This document shows positions 26,310 to 35,341 of a DNA stretch of 64,000 nt, piece after piece; the stretch's first letter is position 1; each line of letters starts with the position of its first letter. The position numbers and the translations under genes were made by a program. The stretch lies in contig DAIDJG010000136.1 of NCBI GenBank assembly GCA_027451445.1, positions 19,966 to 83,965 of the forward strand. The letters are read 5' to 3'. The DNA comes from Singulisphaera sp. GTDB lineage: Bacteria; Planctomycetota; Planctomycetia; Isosphaerales; Isosphaeraceae. Below the pieces are notes generated by a model. It ran no database searches and was not told where the DNA came from. It saw only the letters and a list, made by a program, of their open reading frames with translations.

Positions 26310-26429
26310 CGCGTGGACTCCGGTTTTTTGCCGAGGGGAAATGGCGGTACGCCTTCCCTCCCGGTGGCAGCGAGCCTAGTATAAAACCTGCCCACGCGGC
26401 CGCCAATGGTCGCGCGAGGAGGGGACATC

Positions 26430-26981
26430 ATGGCGAAGATTTACACAAAAACCGGCGATGACGGTACGACGGGCCTGCTGGGAAGTGGCCGCGTTGCGAA
26501 GGACAGCGCACGGATCGAAGCTTACGGATCGATTGACGAGTTGAACGCTGCGCTCGGTCTGGCCCGCGCCCTGCGGCCCGACGCCGCGAGCGACGCCGTT
26601 CTGGATCGGCTTCAGGTCGAACTCTTTGCCGTGGGCGCTGCCCTCGCCGATCCCGACCCCGTCGGGCCGTTTCACGCGACCATCAGGTGGGAGCATGTGG
26701 CTCGGCTCGAAGCGGTGATCGACTCGCTGGAAGCCGAGCTTGCGCCTCTGCGTCAGTTTATCCTGCCGGGCGGTGCGCCGGTCGCGGCGCAGATTCACGT
26801 CGCACGCACGATTTGCCGGAGAGCCGAACGCTCTCTGGTTCATCTGGCGCGGCAGACCGGCGAGAGCGTCCCCGATGCCCTAATGATCTACATGAATCGC
26901 CTGAGCGACCTCCTTTTCGTTCTTGCCCGCGTGGTCAATCAGAGAGCGGGCGTGCCCGACGTACCCTGGAGGGGACTGTGA
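26430..26981 (+). CDS. Cob(I)alamin adenosyltransferase, PduO type
   Basis: 183 residues from the ATG at 26430, chosen because AGGAGGGG lies just upstream (the frame extends to 26406). Transfers the 5'-deoxyadenosyl group of ATP to cob(I)alamin. N-terminal ATP-binding pattern 'MAKIYTKTGDDGTTGLLGSGRVAKDSARIEAYGSIDELNAALGLA', then 'LPGGAPVAAQIHVARTICRRAERSLV' with the conserved Arg residues and 'ALMIYMNRLSDLLFVLAR'. This is the PduO, not CobA, family. It overlaps the following SDR gene by 4 bases (GTGA). Confidence 0.93.
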   Translation: MAKIYTKTGDDGTTGLLGSGRVAKDSARIEAYGSIDELNAALGLARALRPDAASDAVLDRLQVELFAVGAALADPDPVGPFHATIRWEHVARLEAVIDSLEAELAPLRQFILPGGAPVAAQIHVARTICRRAERSLVHLARQTGESVPDALMIYMNRLSDLLFVLARVVNQRAGVPDVPWRGL

Positions 26982-27739
26982 ACCTGCGAGGCAAAGCGAT
27001 CCTCATCACGGGCGGCCGGCGCGTCGGACGAGCCCTTGCGCGGATGCTCGCCGAGCGCGGCGCTGCGGTCGGACTCACCTACCTGTCGAGTCGAGAGATC
27101 ATTGAAGAGACCGTCCGCGAGGTTGAGGCCTTCGGAGTCGCCGGCCTTGCGATTCCCGCCGATCTCTCCAGGGTCGAGGACGCCGAGCTCGCTGTGGCGA
27201 CGGCCGCAGATCACTTTGGCCGGCTCGACGTGCTGGTCAACATGGCGAGCGTCTACCGATCCACTCCGCTCGGCAGCCTAACGCCATCCGACTTTGACAC
27301 GATGATCGCCGCCAATCTGGCCGCGCCTTATCACACGGCACTTGCCGCCGGACGCCGGATGCTCGTCGCGCCCCAGTCCGGCACGGACCCCAGGGGGAAA
27401 ATCGTGTTCGTCGGCGACTGGGCCACTGAGCGGCCGTACAAGGGCTACCTTCCCTACCTGGTCGCTAAAGGAGCGCTGACGACCCTGACGATGGCTCTGG
27501 CGAAAGAGCTCGCGCCGCATGTGACGGTCAACCTCGTTCAGCCCGCAATGATCGACCCACCGACGGACCTGACCCACGACGAGTTTCGCGCGGTCATCGC
27601 CCATACGCCCCTCGAAAGATGCGGGACGCCGGACGACCTCAACAGACTGGTTCTCTATCTTCTCGAAGGGACCGATTTCGCTACGGGTGCATCGTTTCGA
27701 GTCGACGGCGGGCGGTTCCTCGGGACGGACGCCGTCTGA
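26978..27739 (+). CDS. Short-chain dehydrogenase/reductase
   Basis: 253 residues from the GTG at 26978, which overlaps the adenosyltransferase stop and has GGAGGGG upstream; a longer in-frame opening from 26687 lies inside that gene and is rejected. Classical SDR: nucleotide loop 'ILITGGRRVGRAL' near 8-20 (Arg-rich, suggesting NADPH), 'VLVNMASVYRSTPL' near 87, and the active-site pair 'YLPYLVAKGAL' (Tyr-x3-Lys) near 150. It resembles pteridine-reductase/FolM-type SDRs. The partner and substrate are not evident; coupling to a cobalamin gene is unusual for this family. Confidence 0.88.
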   Translation: MNLRGKAILITGGRRVGRALARMLAERGAAVGLTYLSSREIIEETVREVEAFGVAGLAIPADLSRVEDAELAVATAADHFGRLDVLVNMASVYRSTPLGSLTPSDFDTMIAANLAAPYHTALAAGRRMLVAPQSGTDPRGKIVFVGDWATERPYKGYLPYLVAKGALTTLTMALAKELAPHVTVNLVQPAMIDPPTDLTHDEFRAVIAHTPLERCGTPDDLNRLVLYLLEGTDFATGASFRVDGGRFLGTDAV

Positions 27740-27781
27740 GCCCAATGGGTCGGCGGAACTGCGGACCTCTTTGGGTCAGCG

Positions 27782-28240
27782 TCACTTCTTCGCGGCGGGA
27801 GGAGCGTTGCTGGGAGCGGCCGGAGAGATCCCCTGGCGAACGGGGATGCGCGGCTCGAGTGACTTGGGCGACGCCAGTTGGGGCGTCGGCTTCAGGATGC
27901 TGTCCACGCCCAGGGTGGCAACGCCCGGAATGATCAGCATCGTACACAAGCCGAGCGCCAGGGCGTGCCAGGGGTGGAACTGAAAGATGAGCGTGAATAC
28001 GCCGAACCAAACGATTCCTTGCAGGACCGTCCAGGCGATATTCGTCGTGAACATGGTGTCGAACGAGGGGTGCAGCCAGGTCAGTAGCACGGCGAGGATC
28101 AAAGATCCCAGCGCCACCTTCAGGCCAACGCGGGGAGTGACCTCGTCGTAAAGCTGGTCCTGAGCGACCTCGATGACGATGTAGCAGACCACGAAGAGGA
28201 CCAACCAATAGATCAAGAGCGGCCAGATGTGGGCAGCCAT
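27782..28240 (-). CDS. Small integral membrane protein, unknown
   Basis: 152 residues with four probable transmembrane segments: about 4-24 ('IWPLLIYWLVLFVVCYIVIEV'), 40-60 ('VALGSLILAVLLTWL'), 68-88 ('NIAWTVLQGIVWFGVFTLIF') and 92-112 ('HALALGLCTMLIIPGVATLGV'). The tail from about 118 is Pro/Ala/Ser-rich and ends in Lys-Lys. I do not recognise the family. It converges with the SDR gene (42-base gap). Confidence 0.72.
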   Translation of the reverse strand: MAAHIWPLLIYWLVLFVVCYIVIEVAQDQLYDEVTPRVGLKVALGSLILAVLLTWLHPSFDTMFTTNIAWTVLQGIVWFGVFTLIFQFHPWHALALGLCTMLIIPGVATLGVDSILKPTPQLASPKSLEPRIPVRQGISPAAPSNAPPAAKK

Positions 28241-28420
28241 GAATCGTCACCTGTCAAAAAAGCGCTAACACGACCCCGCGTCCACTCACCCATGTCAGCC
28301 TATCCTAACCCGGATTCGGGTGGTTGGCCACCGGGACGCTGGCAGTTTTCGCAGGGCCTGTTATACCATTGGGGCATCGAGCTCTCCACAAGGCAACTTC
28401 GACTGCATGGGAACCGGTCA

Positions 28421-29245
28421 ATGATTCAGATCAGCGCCTTCGCCGACGAGATCTCCAAGGACCCCGTCGAACAGCTCGACGTTCTGGCCGAGCACGGCAT
28501 CCGCCACATCGAGTTCCGCTCGATCTTCGGCATCAACGTTCTCGACCTGCCCGACGAGAAGCACGAAGAGTTCCGAGCGCTCCTGCGTGCGCGCGGGTTC
28601 GGTCTGAGTGCGATCGGTTCTCCGGTCGGTAAGATCAAGATCACCGAGTCGTTCGAGCAGCACCTGACCCGAATCGAACGCTCGATGATGCTCGCGGAAT
28701 TCTACGGGACGAAACGGATCCGCATCTTCAGCTACTACATGCCGCCCGACGAGGATCCCGCTCAGTATCGCGATGAGGTGATGCTGCGCATGTCGCGGTT
28801 CGCCGAGCTCGCAACCGAGCGCGGACTGTCGCTTGCCCTGGAAAACGAGAAGGGCATCTACGGCGACACTGCGGCCCACGTCCTCGACATCCTCCAGACC
28901 GTCAACTCGCCCAGTCTCTCACATGCGTTCGACCCGGCGAATTACGTGGAGGTCGGGCAGCCGATCGAGGAAGCGTGGACCTCACTGCGCGATCGCGTGA
29001 CGCACTTCCACATCAAGGACTACGACTCGAAAACCCACAAGAACGTCCCCGCGGGGATGGGCGAAGGCCAGATCCCGACCCTCCTCGCGGACGCGGTCTC
29101 GCGCGGCTATCAGGGCTTCTGCGTGCTGGAACCCCACCTCGTCATCGCGGAGCTGGCCTACGGATTCACCGGCCCCGAACGATTCGGCGACGCGGCACGA
29201 GCGCTCAAAACCATCCTCGATGAAAAACAGATCGCGTATTCCTGA
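28421..29245 (+). CDS. Sugar phosphate isomerase/epimerase (xylose-isomerase-like TIM barrel)
   Basis: 274 residues from the ATG at 28421; the frame extends to 28229 but that part has no family character and overlaps the divergent membrane-protein gene. TIM-barrel of the IolE/Hyi type: 'QISAFADEISKDPVEQLDVLAEHGIRHIEFRSIFGIN' at the N-terminus, 'LALENEKGIYGDTAAHVLDIL' near 140 with the metal Glu, 'LSHAFDPANYVEVGQ' near 168, 'THFHIKDYDSKTHKNVPAGMGEGQIPTLL' near 195 and 'FCVLEPHLV' near 233. The substrate is unknown; inositol or rare-sugar catabolism is the usual context, but no such cluster is here. Confidence 0.88.
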   Translation: MIQISAFADEISKDPVEQLDVLAEHGIRHIEFRSIFGINVLDLPDEKHEEFRALLRARGFGLSAIGSPVGKIKITESFEQHLTRIERSMMLAEFYGTKRIRIFSYYMPPDEDPAQYRDEVMLRMSRFAELATERGLSLALENEKGIYGDTAAHVLDILQTVNSPSLSHAFDPANYVEVGQPIEEAWTSLRDRVTHFHIKDYDSKTHKNVPAGMGEGQIPTLLADAVSRGYQGFCVLEPHLVIAELAYGFTGPERFGDAARALKTILDEKQIAYS

Positions 29246-29269
29246 GAAGCGCGAAGAATCGGGAAGAGT

Positions 29270-29412
29270 TCTATCCGCAGATGTCGCAGATGAACGCAGA
29301 TAAGAGCCAATCAGTCAAGGATTAAGGAAAGGTAGATTCAATACGGTTTTCTTCCGTGATTCGGTATCTTCACTTTTCCAATCTGCGTTCATCTGCGACA
29401 TCTGCGGATAGA
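29270..29412. repeat. Palindromic ATCTGCG repeat, copy 2
   Basis: Arms 29270-29301 and 29381-29412 are the same perfect 32-base inverted repeat as at 23535-23654; the 79-base spacer differs. It also fills a gap between convergent genes (sugar isomerase and gamma-glutamyltransferase), 25 and 11 bases from the two stops. Confidence 0.92.
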
Positions 29413-29422
29413 CTGTTTCGGA

Positions 29423-31141
29423 TTAATACCCCATGGCTCCGCCGTCTTTACGAGGATCGGATCCGCCGATGAGGATGCCGCGTTCGAGATCGATTCGGAT
29501 TGCCTGGTAGCCCCCGAATCCGCCTCGGGCGTGGATCAGTCGGTGTCCCTTCGCCTCGAGGGTGCGCTGGGCTTCCGCACTTATGCCCGACTCCAGGGCG
29601 ACGCTGCCGCCGTCCTTGGCGACTTCGCCCGTTGGTTCAGACGAGCCGAGGTGCCGGAATCGGGGCGCATCGCCGGCTTCCTGGACGTCCATGCCGAAGT
29701 CGATCATGTTGCTGATCACTTGAGCGTGGCCCTGGGCCTGCATGTCGCCCCCCATGAGACCGAAGCTAACCCAGGGCTTGCCACCCTTGGTGATGAAGCC
29801 GGGGATGATCGTGTGGAACGGACGCTTATGAGGTTCGAGGCGGTTCGCGTGCGCGGGGTCGAGCGCGAAGAGGCAGCCGCGGTTCTGGATCGGGAATCCT
29901 AGCTTGCCTGGCACGTGATACGACCCAAAGCCTGAGAAGTTGCTCTGGATCAAACTCACCGCGTTGAAGTCCTTGTCGACGACCGTCAGGTAAATCGTAT
30001 CGGCCTCAGCCGGGTCGCCGTGGGTGGGATGCTCGTTGGCGTGCTCGCGCGACATCAGGGCGAGCCGCTTCTTGGCGTACTCCTTCGAGATCAACTCGGC
30101 CACCGGGACCTTGGCAAACTCAGGGTCCGCATAAAACTTAGCCCGATCCTCGTAAGCCAGCTTCTTCGCCTCGATCATCAGGTGGAGCGCTTCGGCCGAC
30201 TGCGGACCCATCGCCTTCAAGTCAAACGGTTCGAGCAAGTTGAGCATTTCGAGAGTCGCAATGCCCTGCCCGTTCGGCGGCAGTTCCCAGATGTCATAGC
30301 CCCGGTAGTTCGTCGTGACCGGGTCGACCCAGGTGCTGGTGTGTTCCTCGAAATCCTTGCTCGCGAACAGGCCGCCGACTTCGCGCGAGTACGCCACGAT
30401 CCCCTCGGCCAGCGGTCCGCGATAGAACGCATCGCGCCCGCCAGAGACGATCGCACGAAGCGACTCAGCCAGCCCTGGGCTGCGGAAGACATTACCGGTG
30501 GCGGGCGCCTTCCCGCCGGGTAGAAAGCAGGCCGCGGAGGTTGGGATGCGCGCGAGCTCGCTCTGCGCCGAGTGCCAGTCGGCTGCGATGATTTCGCTGA
30601 CCGGGAACCCTTCGTCGGCGTAGCCGATCGCCGGACCCAGCAGCGCGGACCACGGTTTCGTTCCGAACCGCTGCCGCAACTGGTCCCAGCCGTCGACGCA
30701 GCCCGGCACCGACCAGCTCAAGGGCCCGTGCGCGGGGATCTCCTTCAATCCTTCCGAGCGATAGCGTTCGAGCGTCGCGGCGTACGGTGCGCGGCCGCTC
30801 GCGTTGAGACCGTAGAGCTTCTGCGTCCTGGCATCCCAGACGATCGCGAAAAGGTCGCCGCCGATCCCACACGACATCGGCTCAACGACCCCGAGCACAG
30901 CGTTGGCGGCAATGGCCGCGTCGACCGCGTTCCCTCCCTCCTGGAGCACACGGATCGCCGCCGCAGTCGCCAGCGGCTGACTGGTGGCCGCCATTCCGTG
31001 CCGGGCGATCACAGCGGATCGGGTCTTGTGGAGCGGACCGCTCGGACGATCATGAGCCTGGAGTGGAGCGATGCTGGTCAGCATCACGAGCAGGACAATT
31101 ACCAGAGGAAGTAGCCCGCTCATAGCAGGTCGAAGCAGCAT
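29423..31141 (-). CDS. Gamma-glutamyltransferase
   Basis: 572 residues from the ATG at 31141, which has AAAGGA upstream and starts a signal peptide 'MLLRPAMSGLLPLVIVLLVMLTSIAPLQA'; an upstream ATG at 31171 overlaps the ribokinase stop (ATGA). Gamma-glutamyltranspeptidase family: 'GGNAVDAAIAANAVLGVVEPMSCGIGGDLFAIVWD' near 70-105, 'LNASGRAP', 'ELPPNGQG' near 290, the autoprocessing/nucleophile Thr in 'EADTIYLTVVDKDFNAVSLIQSNFSGFGS' near 385, and 'GGDMQAQGHAQV' near 500. Periplasmic: cleaves or transfers gamma-glutamyl groups (glutathione and others) or acts as an acylase. Last gene of the run cytochrome protein - cupin - ribokinase - GGT. Confidence 0.92.
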   Translation of the reverse strand: MLLRPAMSGLLPLVIVLLVMLTSIAPLQAHDRPSGPLHKTRSAVIARHGMAATSQPLATAAAIRVLQEGGNAVDAAIAANAVLGVVEPMSCGIGGDLFAIVWDARTQKLYGLNASGRAPYAATLERYRSEGLKEIPAHGPLSWSVPGCVDGWDQLRQRFGTKPWSALLGPAIGYADEGFPVSEIIAADWHSAQSELARIPTSAACFLPGGKAPATGNVFRSPGLAESLRAIVSGGRDAFYRGPLAEGIVAYSREVGGLFASKDFEEHTSTWVDPVTTNYRGYDIWELPPNGQGIATLEMLNLLEPFDLKAMGPQSAEALHLMIEAKKLAYEDRAKFYADPEFAKVPVAELISKEYAKKRLALMSREHANEHPTHGDPAEADTIYLTVVDKDFNAVSLIQSNFSGFGSYHVPGKLGFPIQNRGCLFALDPAHANRLEPHKRPFHTIIPGFITKGGKPWVSFGLMGGDMQAQGHAQVISNMIDFGMDVQEAGDAPRFRHLGSSEPTGEVAKDGGSVALESGISAEAQRTLEAKGHRLIHARGGFGGYQAIRIDLERGILIGGSDPRKDGGAMGY

Positions 31142-31167
31142 CGTGCGATCCTTTCTCGAACGCGCGA

Positions 31168-32163
31168 TCATCGTGGGAAAAAAGGCTCAGGAGGACGCGC
31201 CTGGGCCGCAAGCCGGTCGATATCCGCGCGTCGAGGTGATGCGCCTTGCGCCCCGGGACGCGTCACGGCGAGCGCCCCCGCCGCGTTGGCCCAGACGATG
31301 GCATCGAGCAAGGGTCTGTTCTCCGCCAGGGCAACTGCGAGCGCGCCATTGAACGCGTCACCCGCTCCCACGGTGTCGACGACCTCGACCTCGAACGGAT
31401 GAATTCGCATCGGGTCTTCGTTCCCAACGAGAACGCAGCCTTCCGCGCCCCGGGTGATGACCATATGCGGCATGCCGTACACCGTCTGCAGGTCTTCCAA
31501 CGCGGACCACGCCTCTCCGGCCGTCTCGATCGCGAATCCGGCAAGTGTCGCGGCCTCAGAGTGGTTGGGTGTGAGCAAGTCAACGAGAGCGAACAGACTG
31601 CCGCGTGAGCCGACGTCGCCCTCGTCATCGTGTTCGACTTCCGCCGCTAACCGCTGATCAGCCGGTGCGGGGTTCAGAACGGTGATCATCCCGGCCGCCC
31701 GGCCACGCTCCAAGGCTCGTTTCACCGTCTCAAGCGGGACTTCGAGACTGGCGAGCAGGACGGCGGACGGGTCGAAAACCGACTCGGGGAGCGCGTCGAT
31801 GTCCGCAGGTGTAAGTTGAGCGTTGGCCCCGGGCGCAACGCCGATCATGTTCTCGCCTTGCTCCGAGACAAAGATCAGGGCAACGCCGGAAGCTACGCCA
31901 GGCACAACACGGGCGTGCGAAACGTCAATTCCCTCGGCTTGGTAGCGTTCCAGGGATGCACGACCGAACGGGTCGTCACCGACCGCAGTGAGAAAGGTAA
32001 CGTCTGCGCCCGCCCTGCGCGCAGCCACGGCCTGGTTGGCCCCTTTGCCGCCCGGCCCCTGGGCGAACGCTCCGCCGAGGAGTGTCTCACCCGCGGCCGG
32101 CATGCGAGGAAGACGGACGGTCAGGTCCGTGTTGCTCGACCCGAGGACCACGACGCGCGCCAT
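31168..32163 (-). CDS. rbsK: Ribokinase (PfkB family)
   Basis: 331 residues. Phosphorylates D-ribose at O5. N-terminal 'VVVLGSSNTDLTVRLPRMPAAGETLLGG', 'GPGGKGANQAVAARRAGADVTFLTAVGDDPFG' (substrate lid and GGKGANQA motif) and the C-terminal PfkB signature 'VVDTVGAGDAFNGALAVALAE' with the catalytic Asp. A slightly long insert near 165-180 ('AEVEHDDEGDVGSRGSLFA') is unusual for ribokinase. It is downstream of the cupin gene (36 bases) and overlaps or abuts the GGT start. Another sugar or nucleoside kinase of this family is possible. Confidence 0.86.
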   Translation of the reverse strand: MARVVVLGSSNTDLTVRLPRMPAAGETLLGGAFAQGPGGKGANQAVAARRAGADVTFLTAVGDDPFGRASLERYQAEGIDVSHARVVPGVASGVALIFVSEQGENMIGVAPGANAQLTPADIDALPESVFDPSAVLLASLEVPLETVKRALERGRAAGMITVLNPAPADQRLAAEVEHDDEGDVGSRGSLFALVDLLTPNHSEAATLAGFAIETAGEAWSALEDLQTVYGMPHMVITRGAEGCVLVGNEDPMRIHPFEVEVVDTVGAGDAFNGALAVALAENRPLLDAIVWANAAGALAVTRPGAQGASPRRADIDRLAAQARPPEPFFPR

Positions 32164-32199
32164 GAGCCGGCCATCCTCTCGCGGGGTCCGCGCAGCCGA

Positions 32200-32547
32200 T
32201 CACAGGTAGTCTTCGCGAATAGGATGAAAGATGTCGAGCGCCACCGCAGGTCCGTCCAGGGCGCGAACCCGATGGACGACCCCACCAGGGATGCGCCAGA
32301 TCTCCCCCGGCCCGAGGACCTTGGTGACCCCACCCACCGTGAACTCCAGTTGCCCGGAGATCATCATCCCCATTTGCTCGTGGGGATGCGAGTGGTCAGG
32401 CACGACTGATCCCGGCTCGAAGTTCACGAGCGAGAGCATCAAGCCCTTTCCCGCGTTGGTCAGGATATCGACACCAGGGAAGATATTGTGGCGCGATCCC
32501 TGACCCGCGGTGATGAAGTAGGCGTCGTTCGGCATCATTTCGCTCAT
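32200..32547 (-). CDS. Cupin-domain protein
   Basis: 115 residues forming one cupin barrel. Motif 1 'VPDHSHPHEQMGMMISGQLEF' has the two His, Glu/Gln set for metal; motif 2 'LGPGEIWRIPGGVVHRV' has the second His. Its ATG overlaps the stop of the upstream cytochrome gene by 4 bases, so the two are coupled. It may act as a dioxygenase, isomerase or metal-binding regulator; nothing distinguishes these. Position before ribokinase hints at a sugar link, weakly. Confidence 0.85.
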   Translation of the reverse strand: MSEMMPNDAYFITAGQGSRHNIFPGVDILTNAGKGLMLSLVNFEPGSVVPDHSHPHEQMGMMISGQLEFTVGGVTKVLGPGEIWRIPGGVVHRVRALDGPAVALDIFHPIREDYL

Positions 32548-34034
32548 CGTCGCCGACCGCCGAAGCTCGCGGCGTGGAGTCCTGAGTAATCAAGAAACTC
32601 ATCTCGCTTGCCGCCGTTGAATACGTCGGCGATGACATCGTCGAGTTTCTCCCCGCCTGCCATCATCCCCTGCGTAAACCTCGGAAGGAGGCCTGGGGAG
32701 CTCGTGGCAATCCAATCGCAAATAGCGTAGCCGACGGCTCGAACCTCTTCAGCTTTGGCCTGATCGCCCATCGCCTCCATGGCCTTGGTTCTCCAACCCT
32801 GATCGGCAAAATCATAGGCGATTCGCCGCAGCTTTCCGATATAGGGGCTGCCGCGCTCCACAGTCGATGCGAAATACGCGCCCAAGCCCGTGGACAGCCA
32901 CTTCGGCGCCTTGCCGGTCTTGCTCACCATTCCATAAGTCATCGCCTCGGCCAGAAGCCCCGTCAGCGTCCGCTCCGTCATAGGACCATCGTCCGCTTTC
33001 TTGGTGCGCGTTTTCTTACTCGCCACGGGCTCATCCTGCCCGAGCAGTGGATCGGCGACACCAACATACGGTTCGGCAGAGCTGAAACTCGACGCGAATT
33101 GATCCTCAGTCTCGATTTCGCGATTCTCCATCGCACGGACGAACTCGACGAAGCCGTTCCGATCCTTGAAGACAAAGAGGCTCGTCTTCAAGATCGTGCT
33201 CGGTCCGCTGTTCCCAACCACGCTCTTCACCTTGGAGAACATGGTGTCCATCACCTTGACAGTTGCATCCGCGCGTGCTTTGGGAAGGGTGCTGAAGAGG
33301 AGTACATTCTTGCCCACGGTGACTTCGGGAGTGTCCTTGCTCGCTTTCTTCCACCGCTCGAGCCCAACCGTCTTCACGTGGTCGTCGCGTTGCTCCGACG
33401 TCATCTTCTTGAACTCGGCCGCCTGCAGATCCTCTTCGGTCAAGGCATACGATTTGATCGGCTTCTTTGGGTCCAATCCGGCGTCGAGAACAGCGCCTCC
33501 CTTAATCCACTCCTCGATTTTTTCGATCGCGTTTTCTGTGAAGCGTCGTTGATTCTGGCGGGGGGGCATTTTGGGCTTTTCGGTCCCCCGCAGGTGCTTG
33601 ACCATATGGCTGTCGTCGGGGTTTCCCGGCTCAATGACTTTTTCCTTGTCCGCACCCTTCATCAGCTTCTCGAAGGTGCTCATGTCGAGACCGCCCTTGG
33701 GCTCGGCGCCGGTATGGCAGCGGAAGCAGTTGTCGACGAGGATCGGGGCGATGTCGCGCGAGAACTTGAGCGTGCCGTCGTCTTTGGCATCGGACGTCGC
33801 CGCAGGCTTTGGAGCCGCGTCATCCGGCGCATCCTGTTTGGGCATCGCCTTCTTGGTCTTCTTCTTTTGGATCAACACGATGTGCCGCGCATCGTTCGGG
33901 ATGGGCGCTCCCTTGATGGCACGTTCCACGCGCCGAGGGGCCGGCGTAGCACCCGCACCCCCTTCAGTCTCGCGCAACGACAAGAGGCCCACGGTCAGGC
34001 CGAAAACACCTAGCCCGATGAAGAGTCGCGACAT
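32544..34034 (-). CDS. Secreted cytochrome-c-domain protein with degenerate peptidase-like tail
   Basis: 496 residues. Signal/anchor segment at about 4-20, then a Lys/Pro/Ala-rich linker. A planctomycete cytochrome domain (about 88-190) has the haem motif C103-F-R-C-H107 in 'ILVDNCFRCHTGAEPKGGLDM', with a Met-rich distal part 'KPKMPPRQNQRRF'. The C-terminal half resembles the gluzincin-like tail in which planctomycetes carry 'HExxH ... PxWLxEGLAxYF'. Here the first motif reads 'LLAEAMTYG' and the second 'APKWLSTGLGAYFAS', so the zinc ligands are gone. It is thus probably a non-enzymatic electron-transfer or binding protein. First gene of the coupled run with cupin, ribokinase and GGT. Confidence 0.82.
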   Translation of the reverse strand: MSRLFIGLGVFGLTVGLLSLRETEGGAGATPAPRRVERAIKGAPIPNDARHIVLIQKKKTKKAMPKQDAPDDAAPKPAATSDAKDDGTLKFSRDIAPILVDNCFRCHTGAEPKGGLDMSTFEKLMKGADKEKVIEPGNPDDSHMVKHLRGTEKPKMPPRQNQRRFTENAIEKIEEWIKGGAVLDAGLDPKKPIKSYALTEEDLQAAEFKKMTSEQRDDHVKTVGLERWKKASKDTPEVTVGKNVLLFSTLPKARADATVKVMDTMFSKVKSVVGNSGPSTILKTSLFVFKDRNGFVEFVRAMENREIETEDQFASSFSSAEPYVGVADPLLGQDEPVASKKTRTKKADDGPMTERTLTGLLAEAMTYGMVSKTGKAPKWLSTGLGAYFASTVERGSPYIGKLRRIAYDFADQGWRTKAMEAMGDQAKAEEVRAVGYAICDWIATSSPGLLPRFTQGMMAGGEKLDDVIADVFNGGKRDEFLDYSGLHAASFGGRRR

Positions 34035-34159
34035 TGTCTATGCCCCGTCTTGCAGAAGTTGCACGGTTGGATGCGCTCATTGTGGCGCAGGGCGGGGAGA
34101 GATTCAAGAGACTACAGCCGGAACTCATTCCAAGACGTCATGTTCGGGGCGATACCCAA

Positions 34160-35341
34160 TCAACGTACAACCGTCATGGGCATGACATTCGAGTGGGTCT
34201 GGTTCGTCACGAGATCGGTTTGTGTGAGCCGAAGCTCGTACGGTCCGGCGGGGAGATCCTCAGGAAGGTCGAGGCGGTAGTTGACGTAGTAGTCGCGACG
34301 GCGTTTGCGGCAACAGTCTTCCGCGAGACCCAGGTCGTGCTTCCACGGGGGTTTCCCGTTATCGACCGGCCTTAGCTCGACTTCGGCCGAAAGGCGAGAC
34401 CGGTATCCTTCGCTCACGGCCTCGTAGCGCACGCCCGACATCTCGCAGTAGACGATCACCGCGCGACCGGCCTTGCACGCGATGGGCTCGAGGGTCTCGT
34501 AGCTGCCGAATCCGGTGACTTTGCGGCACAGTTTCAGTTCGGTGATCTCGAGCGGTGCCATCGCTTCCAGGGCATCGACGGCCGACCGGACCTCGGCCGC
34601 GCGTTCCGCTCCGTTGGGAAGGCTGGCGTGACTGAAGGGGGCGAGGAGGGTCCGCCAAAGCGTGTCGCGTTGATCGCCGACGTTACCCGACATCCAGTCG
34701 AGCAAAGCCAACCGTAATGTCCAATTCCCCGGCAGAGGATCTCCCTTGCCGAGCTCGCCGCGTGCCAGCTCCCGAAGTTGCTCCAAACCATCGCGCCAGA
34801 CCACTTGAGGGGCCGGGGGCTCCGGTTTCTGGGGCGGCTCCGGTGGCGCGTCGACCTTGGCCGTCAATTGGTTCTTGTCTTTCACCGTATCGGACGGGTC
34901 AACGTGTGAAGACGCAGAATCCACTGCCACCGGTTCCTTGTCCGAAGGCTCAGCATCCTGGGACGGGAGAACGATCGGAGGCGACGCCGTCACCTCGGGG
35001 GCGGGTGGGTCGTTCTTTGATTTGACCTCGGGTTTCGCGTTGTCCACCAGCGCCACGACATCGACCTTGGCGCCTCCCTTCGCTCGTTCCGCGATTGCAT
35101 CGAGCAAAGGAGTGGGCACCCGAGGCGCCTGAGCCGTTGGCGTAGCCGGGGCAGAGACATACAACGGGGCGTCCTGGGAAACTTCGGCAGGAATCACCTG
35201 TGCGACCGGTGCATTCGCCGAAGTCGCGACTGGCGTTCTCGGCCGGAGCAGCGGCTGCTGACAACCCGATCCCAACACAGTCACGGGGATCGCCCCGGCG
35301 ATCCCAAACACGATGCGCCGTGCTGTACGGCCGGTGCACAT
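34160..35341 (-). CDS. Putative lipoprotein, unknown
   Basis: 393 residues. The lipobox 'VTVLGSGC' places a lipidated Cys at about 27. Residues 30-175 are a Pro/Ala/Asp/Lys-rich, low-complexity linker ending 'PPEPPQKPEPPAP'. The C-terminal 215 residues form a compact domain: 'WRDGLEQLRELARGELGKGDPLPGNWTLRLALLDWMSG', 'ELKLCRKVTGFGSYETLEPIACKAGRAVIVYCEMSGVRYE' and a final 'YRLDLPEDLPAGPYELRLTQTDLVTNQTHSNVMPMTVV' that looks beta-sandwich-like. I do not recognise the family. Likely outer-membrane anchored with a periplasmic domain. Confidence 0.72.
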   Translation of the reverse strand: MCTGRTARRIVFGIAGAIPVTVLGSGCQQPLLRPRTPVATSANAPVAQVIPAEVSQDAPLYVSAPATPTAQAPRVPTPLLDAIAERAKGGAKVDVVALVDNAKPEVKSKNDPPAPEVTASPPIVLPSQDAEPSDKEPVAVDSASSHVDPSDTVKDKNQLTAKVDAPPEPPQKPEPPAPQVVWRDGLEQLRELARGELGKGDPLPGNWTLRLALLDWMSGNVGDQRDTLWRTLLAPFSHASLPNGAERAAEVRSAVDALEAMAPLEITELKLCRKVTGFGSYETLEPIACKAGRAVIVYCEMSGVRYEAVSEGYRSRLSAEVELRPVDNGKPPWKHDLGLAEDCCRKRRRDYYVNYRLDLPEDLPAGPYELRLTQTDLVTNQTHSNVMPMTVVR

